Assembly: GCA_016303225.1 (NCBI GenBank)
Contig: JAEDMC010000098.1
Location: 1-11,322 of the forward strand
Source of the DNA: Kiritimatiellia bacterium
Lineage (GTDB): Bacteria > Verrucomicrobiota > Kiritimatiellia > RFP12 > UBA1067
Direction of reading: 5' to 3'
DNA length: 11,322 bases
In this document: piece by piece, positions 7,219 to 11,322 of the stretch
Layout: every line of letters begins with the position of its first letter
How positions within the stretch are numbered: position 1 is the first letter of the stretch
The notes under the pieces: model-generated
Databases searched by the model: none
The model's input: only the letters and a program-made list of their open reading frames with translations
What the model was told of the DNA's origin: nothing
Position numbers and translations under genes: made by a program

Positions 7219-10200
7219 ATGAAACTGCTGGCTAGTATGGCGATGGTGGGTCTGGCGCTTGCAGGGGCAGAGGCCCGTGCGAGTGCCCTGTTTGAGGAGG
7301 ACTTCACCAACTACGGCGACACGGTGCCGGGGATGGTGGCGAATGCTGGGCTACGGGTCGGGAACGATCCGATCTGGAACTGCACGGCCCAGCTGAACGT
7401 GCAGCCGAAGGAGGACTTTGAACTCTACGTGAAGCCCGTTCCGCTCGCGAAGGACGGGCGGTTTGACCTCCGCTTCGACTTTAATCTGCACAATGGCGCG
7501 ACGAACAATCCGAGCGGCTTCGACCTTGTCCTCGGGGATGGGAAGCGGACGTTCCGGATGCCGGTGACGGCGGCTTCGGTTGCGGGCGTCCGGCAGGAGC
7601 CGCTTGTGCCCAACTGGGTCTGGAAGGGTCTGCTCCTCAAGGCGGATGGCGCGAAGGGCGAGGTCTATCTCGCGACGGACCGTAAGTTCGCGAAGATCGG
7701 CGAGGTGAATTTCGGCTTCAGACCGACGGCGTTCAACTTCGCCGTCACCTCCAACCGCAACTTCGCAATCACCAAGATCGTCGCCACGACGCCGCAGGCG
7801 GTGCCGGAGTTTCCGGCCGCGGCGCATTTCGCGTCCTTCAAGTCGCTTTCGCAGCCGCTTGCGGGCGCCAAGGTCGCCGCGGCGGGCGAGAAGGTCGCGA
7901 TTCCCGTCGCCGAGAAGGCCGGCATTGCGTTCAAGCCGAACGGCGTCGAGAAGCTCGGCAAGGCCGTCGTCACCTACGAGGACGGTTCGACGCAGGACTT
8001 TCCGCTGGAGCTCACGGCGCAGGACCAGAACCTGCGCATCGCCATGCTCGGCAAGAAGAAGAACGACAAGGTCGTGCTGCCCGATTGCGGGCTCAAGATC
8101 TGCGGCGCGTACCAGTACGTCCGTCCGCACCTGAAGATGTTTCAGTCGAGCTATTCCATTGAGCCGCAGGGCATTGACGTCATCCGCGACTGGGATGTGC
8201 TGCCGCCGGCGTCGAAGCACACGTATGTCGTCGACTTCGTCCGCCAGGACGGCAAGCTCCAGCTCTGGATCGACGGCTCGTATGCGCGCGTGCTCGCGAA
8301 GGCGCAGCCGACGAAGAAGGGCGAGCCGAAGAAGCCCGACCTGCAGGCGGAGTCCGTCGCCTTCGAGTTCGGTGCGGGCGTCGCGTATGCGCTCAGGAGC
8401 TTCCCGAAGGCCTCTGACGGCATCTACACCCAGCTGGATTTCGCGGCGTATCCGCGCGCGAAGGCGTTTGCCGACGGCGAGCTCCGCGGCGTCAAGGCGG
8501 GTGCGACCGAGATCGGCGGCTATCCGCTGACGGTGGCGAAGCCGATCGATTCGGCCGACATTGCGATCTGCCACCAGGCCATGGGCAACTGGGCGCTGGA
8601 GGTCGAGGAGTACCACGGGCGTTCGCCGCTGGACGGGTATCCGAGTGCGGTGCATTACCGTCTGCCGGCGGCGCCGTATGGACGTGCGGGCGTTCTCTTC
8701 GCGCTGGACGACGATCCGGCGAAGGACAGGGTTCTCACGCTCCGTCTCGGCCACTACGTGCACAACGGTTCGGGCGGCAACATGACGGGCGCGGTGACAC
8801 TCGACTTCACGGACGGTGTGCCGGATTACTGCAAAGAGGTCGGCGAGGTGAAGGTCGGCGGCAAGGTCGCGAAGCTCTACTTTGCAGACGTCGCGCTGAA
8901 CGTCGGCAACATCATCGACCTCACGACGTCAAAGGACTATCTCGACTTCGACATCACCGGCAAGCAGTGGGAGAACTTCCAGCAGATGGACAACTCGATG
9001 AAGCCCGATCCGCATTCAAAGAGCGCCTTCAACCTTTTCGGCGTGACGCTCAAGAAGACGGAATACGCCTTCACGCAGAAGCAGGCGCAGCCGGGCAACG
9101 TCTTCACGGAGGACGAGGCGGACCGTTCGACCACGATCATCCTCACCGCGCTCGTCGACGGCGCGAAGGGCCGGATCGACTGGGTCGCGAAGGACACCGA
9201 CGGGCAGGAGATCTTCAAGGGCGAGGCACCGTTCAGGCTCGCGAAGAAGGGCGACGCAAAGGAAGTGAAGATCGACTTCGGCAAGAAGACGGGCCGCGGC
9301 ATCTACACGCTCGACATCGGCGCGTATGACGCGAAGGGCGCGAAGGTCTTCAACCACGAGGCGACGTTCGCGATCCTGCCCGAGAAGAAGCGCAACTGGG
9401 ACATGTTCAAGTCGCCCTATGCGACGTGGTGGTTCAACAGCCACGGGTCGCCGGGCGAGGCCGAGATCGGCTTCCCGATCATCACCAAGGCGGGCATCCG
9501 CAAGGCGAGCTGGCGCGAGCCCACGAAGGATGAGCAGGAGAAGTGGGGCGTCACGCGCTGCGGCAACACGATGGGCCTCAGCCAACGCGAATTCGACGTC
9601 GAGAAGCGTCAGTTCAAGCCCTTCAAGTACAAGGAGAAGGGCCCGGACGGCAAGATGGTCACGAAGGAGATGTCCGGCGAGGAGCATTTCGTGAAGGACC
9701 TCAAGGACAAGATCGCGCGGTCGACCTGGGTCGACCATGTGATGATCTGGCACGAGTCGGGGCCGAAGGGCGGCATCCCGGAGGAGCTGCTCGGGCTGCC
9801 CGTTCCCGAGGACACGCCGTGGAACCGGGCGAAGAGCCTGTACATGATCGAGTACGCGCGGATCGTGCGCAAGCATTTCCCGAATCTCAAGATCCAGATG
9901 GGCAACTGTTCGGCCTCGATGGGCGCGTCGGTGTGGCCGCTCCGCACGGGCGCCTCGCCCGACAGCTTCGACTATCTCGGCATGGAGTCGCCGGCGCAGG
10001 TGGTGCCGACGGAACGCCTGACGGAGATCGGACTTCTCGGCATGCTCGTCTCGCAGGACGCGGCGTCGCGCCTCGCGAAGAAGAAAGTGCCGCTCAACGG
10101 CGCGTGGGAGTTCACCTATCGTGCGGACCGCGACACGGGCGAGGAGCTGCAGGCCGAGTGGCACACGCGCGACGATCTGGTTTGCCTCGCACATGACTTC

Positions 10201-11304
10201 AAGCTGATGTCGCCCGGCATTCTCTTCGACTGCTGCAACGGCTACTACAACGGACTCTGGGGTGGTGCGGGTCTCCTCCGGCGCGCGCCCTACGTCTACC
10301 CGAAGCGCGCGTATGTGGCATACGCGGTGCTGACGAAGGTGCTGGACGACGTCAAGTTCGAGAAGGCGCTGCCGACCGGTTCGGGCACGGCCTACGCCTA
10401 CCAGTACAAGCGGGCGGACGGCAAGTGGGTGACGGCGCTCTGGTTCCACCGCGGCGAAGGCGCGATGGAGGTCGAGTCCGTCGGCGGCACGCTGACGAAG
10501 ATGTACGGACAGGAGTCCGCGCTCGCGAAGGGCAAGGTTGAGGTCGAGGTCACGGGGGCGCCGGTCTATCTCACGACGGCGAAGCCGCTCGCGGGGGTGA
10601 AGATCGTGAAGCGTGCGTTCAAGCAGGACATGGCGCTCGCGGCGAAGGCGAAGGTTGCCTCGGCGATGGACAAGGCAGAGCTTTTCGAGGCGCTTGAGCC
10701 CGATCCGCAGGTCGAGTCGACGCATCACAACTACTTCCCGTACCTGAAGCCGTCCAAGTTCACGATGAAGATGGTCGAGGACGCGGAGAAGGGCGCGTGC
10801 GTGGAGATCGCGCTTGATCCGGCGAACGAGAAGAAGTACACCGAGTACGTGACCGAGTACACGACGCTCCGCTTCAAGGAGCCCGTCGCAATTGAAGGCG
10901 AGCCCGAGCTGATCGGCGTGTGGGTGAAGGGCAACTCGAACGGCGGACAGCTGCGCTTCGAGATCGAAGACGCCGACGGCGAGGTCTTCAAGAACCTCTC
11001 GACGGGACCGGAATGGTGCTGCGACATCATGGACTGGCCCGGCAACCTGGCGGTCGGGTTTGACGGCTGGAGCTTTGTCTACCAGACGCTCGGGCCGACG
11101 AAACTCATACCGACGCACTCGCCGGGTCCGTATAAGGAACAGTGGGTCAGCTGCGGCGGCGACAAGAAGATCAAGTTCCCGATCAAGGTGCGGGCGATCA
11201 CGATCGGCGCGTTACGCCATCTCTTCACCCCGCTCGGGTTTGACCTCTCGAAGCAGATCGCGGAGCCGCTTCGGCTCAAGGACGTCGGCGGCGTCTATCG
11301 CTGA
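7219..11304 (+). CDS. Exported multi-domain protein with probable glycosidase TIM-barrel
   Basis: A 1361-residue protein that I cannot assign to a named family. Residues 1-21 are a signal peptide (MKLLASMAMVGLALAGAEARA). From 22 to about 195 (LFEEDF, strands rich in FDLRFDF and FNFAV) it looks like a concanavalin-type sandwich. A second similar stretch at about 290-450 includes WIDGSYARVLAK. An Ig-like domain spans about 630-722. A region starting near NWDMFKSPYATWWF (from 726) reads as a TIM-barrel of glycosidase type. WHES (Trp844-His845-Glu846) resembles the end-of-strand-4 acid/base motif of clan GH-A. GMESP (Glu923) and NGAWEFTYRAD (Glu964) are candidates for the nucleophile. A sandwich at about 1070-1140 (TAYAYQYKRADGKWVTALWF) resembles the domain packed behind GH39/GH5-like barrels. 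The C-terminal 190 residues look like a carbohydrate-binding sandwich. Its own promoter and ribosome binding site precede it. The role is inferred to be extracytoplasmic glycan hydrolysis. A non-catalytic binding protein is the alternative, because catalytic residues are assigned only by motif position. No membrane anchor is seen. Confidence 0.85.
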   Translation: MKLLASMAMVGLALAGAEARASALFEEDFTNYGDTVPGMVANAGLRVGNDPIWNCTAQLNVQPKEDFELYVKPVPLAKDGRFDLRFDFNLHNGATNNPSGFDLVLGDGKRTFRMPVTAASVAGVRQEPLVPNWVWKGLLLKADGAKGEVYLATDRKFAKIGEVNFGFRPTAFNFAVTSNRNFAITKIVATTPQAVPEFPAAAHFASFKSLSQPLAGAKVAAAGEKVAIPVAEKAGIAFKPNGVEKLGKAVVTYEDGSTQDFPLELTAQDQNLRIAMLGKKKNDKVVLPDCGLKICGAYQYVRPHLKMFQSSYSIEPQGIDVIRDWDVLPPASKHTYVVDFVRQDGKLQLWIDGSYARVLAKAQPTKKGEPKKPDLQAESVAFEFGAGVAYALRSFPKASDGIYTQLDFAAYPRAKAFADGELRGVKAGATEIGGYPLTVAKPIDSADIAICHQAMGNWALEVEEYHGRSPLDGYPSAVHYRLPAAPYGRAGVLFALDDDPAKDRVLTLRLGHYVHNGSGGNMTGAVTLDFTDGVPDYCKEVGEVKVGGKVAKLYFADVALNVGNIIDLTTSKDYLDFDITGKQWENFQQMDNSMKPDPHSKSAFNLFGVTLKKTEYAFTQKQAQPGNVFTEDEADRSTTIILTALVDGAKGRIDWVAKDTDGQEIFKGEAPFRLAKKGDAKEVKIDFGKKTGRGIYTLDIGAYDAKGAKVFNHEATFAILPEKKRNWDMFKSPYATWWFNSHGSPGEAEIGFPIITKAGIRKASWREPTKDEQEKWGVTRCGNTMGLSQREFDVEKRQFKPFKYKEKGPDGKMVTKEMSGEEHFVKDLKDKIARSTWVDHVMIWHESGPKGGIPEELLGLPVPEDTPWNRAKSLYMIEYARIVRKHFPNLKIQMGNCSASMGASVWPLRTGASPDSFDYLGMESPAQVVPTERLTEIGLLGMLVSQDAASRLAKKKVPLNGAWEFTYRADRDTGEELQAEWHTRDDLVCLAHDFKLMSPGILFDCCNGYYNGLWGGAGLLRRAPYVYPKRAYVAYAVLTKVLDDVKFEKALPTGSGTAYAYQYKRADGKWVTALWFHRGEGAMEVESVGGTLTKMYGQESALAKGKVEVEVTGAPVYLTTAKPLAGVKIVKRAFKQDMALAAKAKVASAMDKAELFEALEPDPQVESTHHNYFPYLKPSKFTMKMVEDAEKGACVEIALDPANEKKYTEYVTEYTTLRFKEPVAIEGEPELIGVWVKGNSNGGQLRFEIEDADGEVFKNLSTGPEWCCDIMDWPGNLAVGFDGWSFVYQTLGPTKLIPTHSPGPYKEQWVSCGGDKKIKFPIKVRAITIGALRHLFTPLGFDLSKQIAEPLRLKDVGGVYR

Positions 11305-11322
11305 GATCGATTCGGACACGAA

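Noticed and set aside
7351..8763. A 470-codon minus-strand open frame
   Set aside because: Arg-rich shadow of the plus-strand gene with no motifs.
9016..11118. A 700-codon open frame on the minus strand opposite the barrel gene
   Set aside because: Same cause: Arg/Leu/Val/Glu-rich low-complexity translation with no domain, opposite a convincing plus-strand protein.

Overview
The window carries the very end of one gene and three very large, co-directional plus-strand genes, each encoding a protein with a cleavable signal peptide. It reads as a piece of a GC-rich chromosome from the Planctomycetes-Verrucomicrobia-Chlamydiae group, most likely Kiritimatiellota or a related Verrucomicrobiota/Lentisphaerota lineage. 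That placement is inferred from style: giant secreted beta-helix proteins with repeated GAYE-type ends, PKD domains, DUF4091/GH123-like hydrolases with accessory domains, and a single AT-rich promoter island in GC-rich DNA. No taxonomic marker gene is present.

Layout. Bases 1-47 are probably the last codons of an upstream gene. Bases 57-3674 encode a 1205-residue exported protein made of three right-handed beta-helix segments separated by two Ig/PKD-like modules. Only 14 bases later (3689-7039) comes a 1116-residue exported protein with a GH123-like/DUF4091 catalytic region, a helical repeat region and a CBM9-like beta-sandwich. Its ribosome binding site overlaps the stop codon of the beta-helix gene, so the two are probably co-transcribed. 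A gap of 179 bases (7040-7218) follows. It holds a weak hairpin, a consensus extended -10 promoter, a 7-bp tandem repeat and a strong ribosome binding site. The last gene (7219-11304) encodes a 1361-residue exported protein of beta-sandwich modules around a probable TIM-barrel with glycosidase-like Glu residues. Only 18 bases follow its stop codon. There is no gene-free stretch longer than 300 bases, and I saw no RNA genes, mobile elements or CRISPR arrays.

How the genes may work together. All three products are exported and two look like glycoside hydrolases, which suggests extracytoplasmic breakdown of a complex glycan. GH123 homology would point to N-acetylgalactosamine-containing host glycans, but the substrate cannot be read from the sequence. 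The beta-helix protein could bind or cleave a polysaccharide or act as a surface/adhesin protein. No transporter, sulfatase, SusC/D pair or regulator is in view. The most novel elements are the barrel protein at 7219-11304, a possible undescribed glycosidase family, and a heptanucleotide tandem repeat inside the reading frame of the GH123-like gene.
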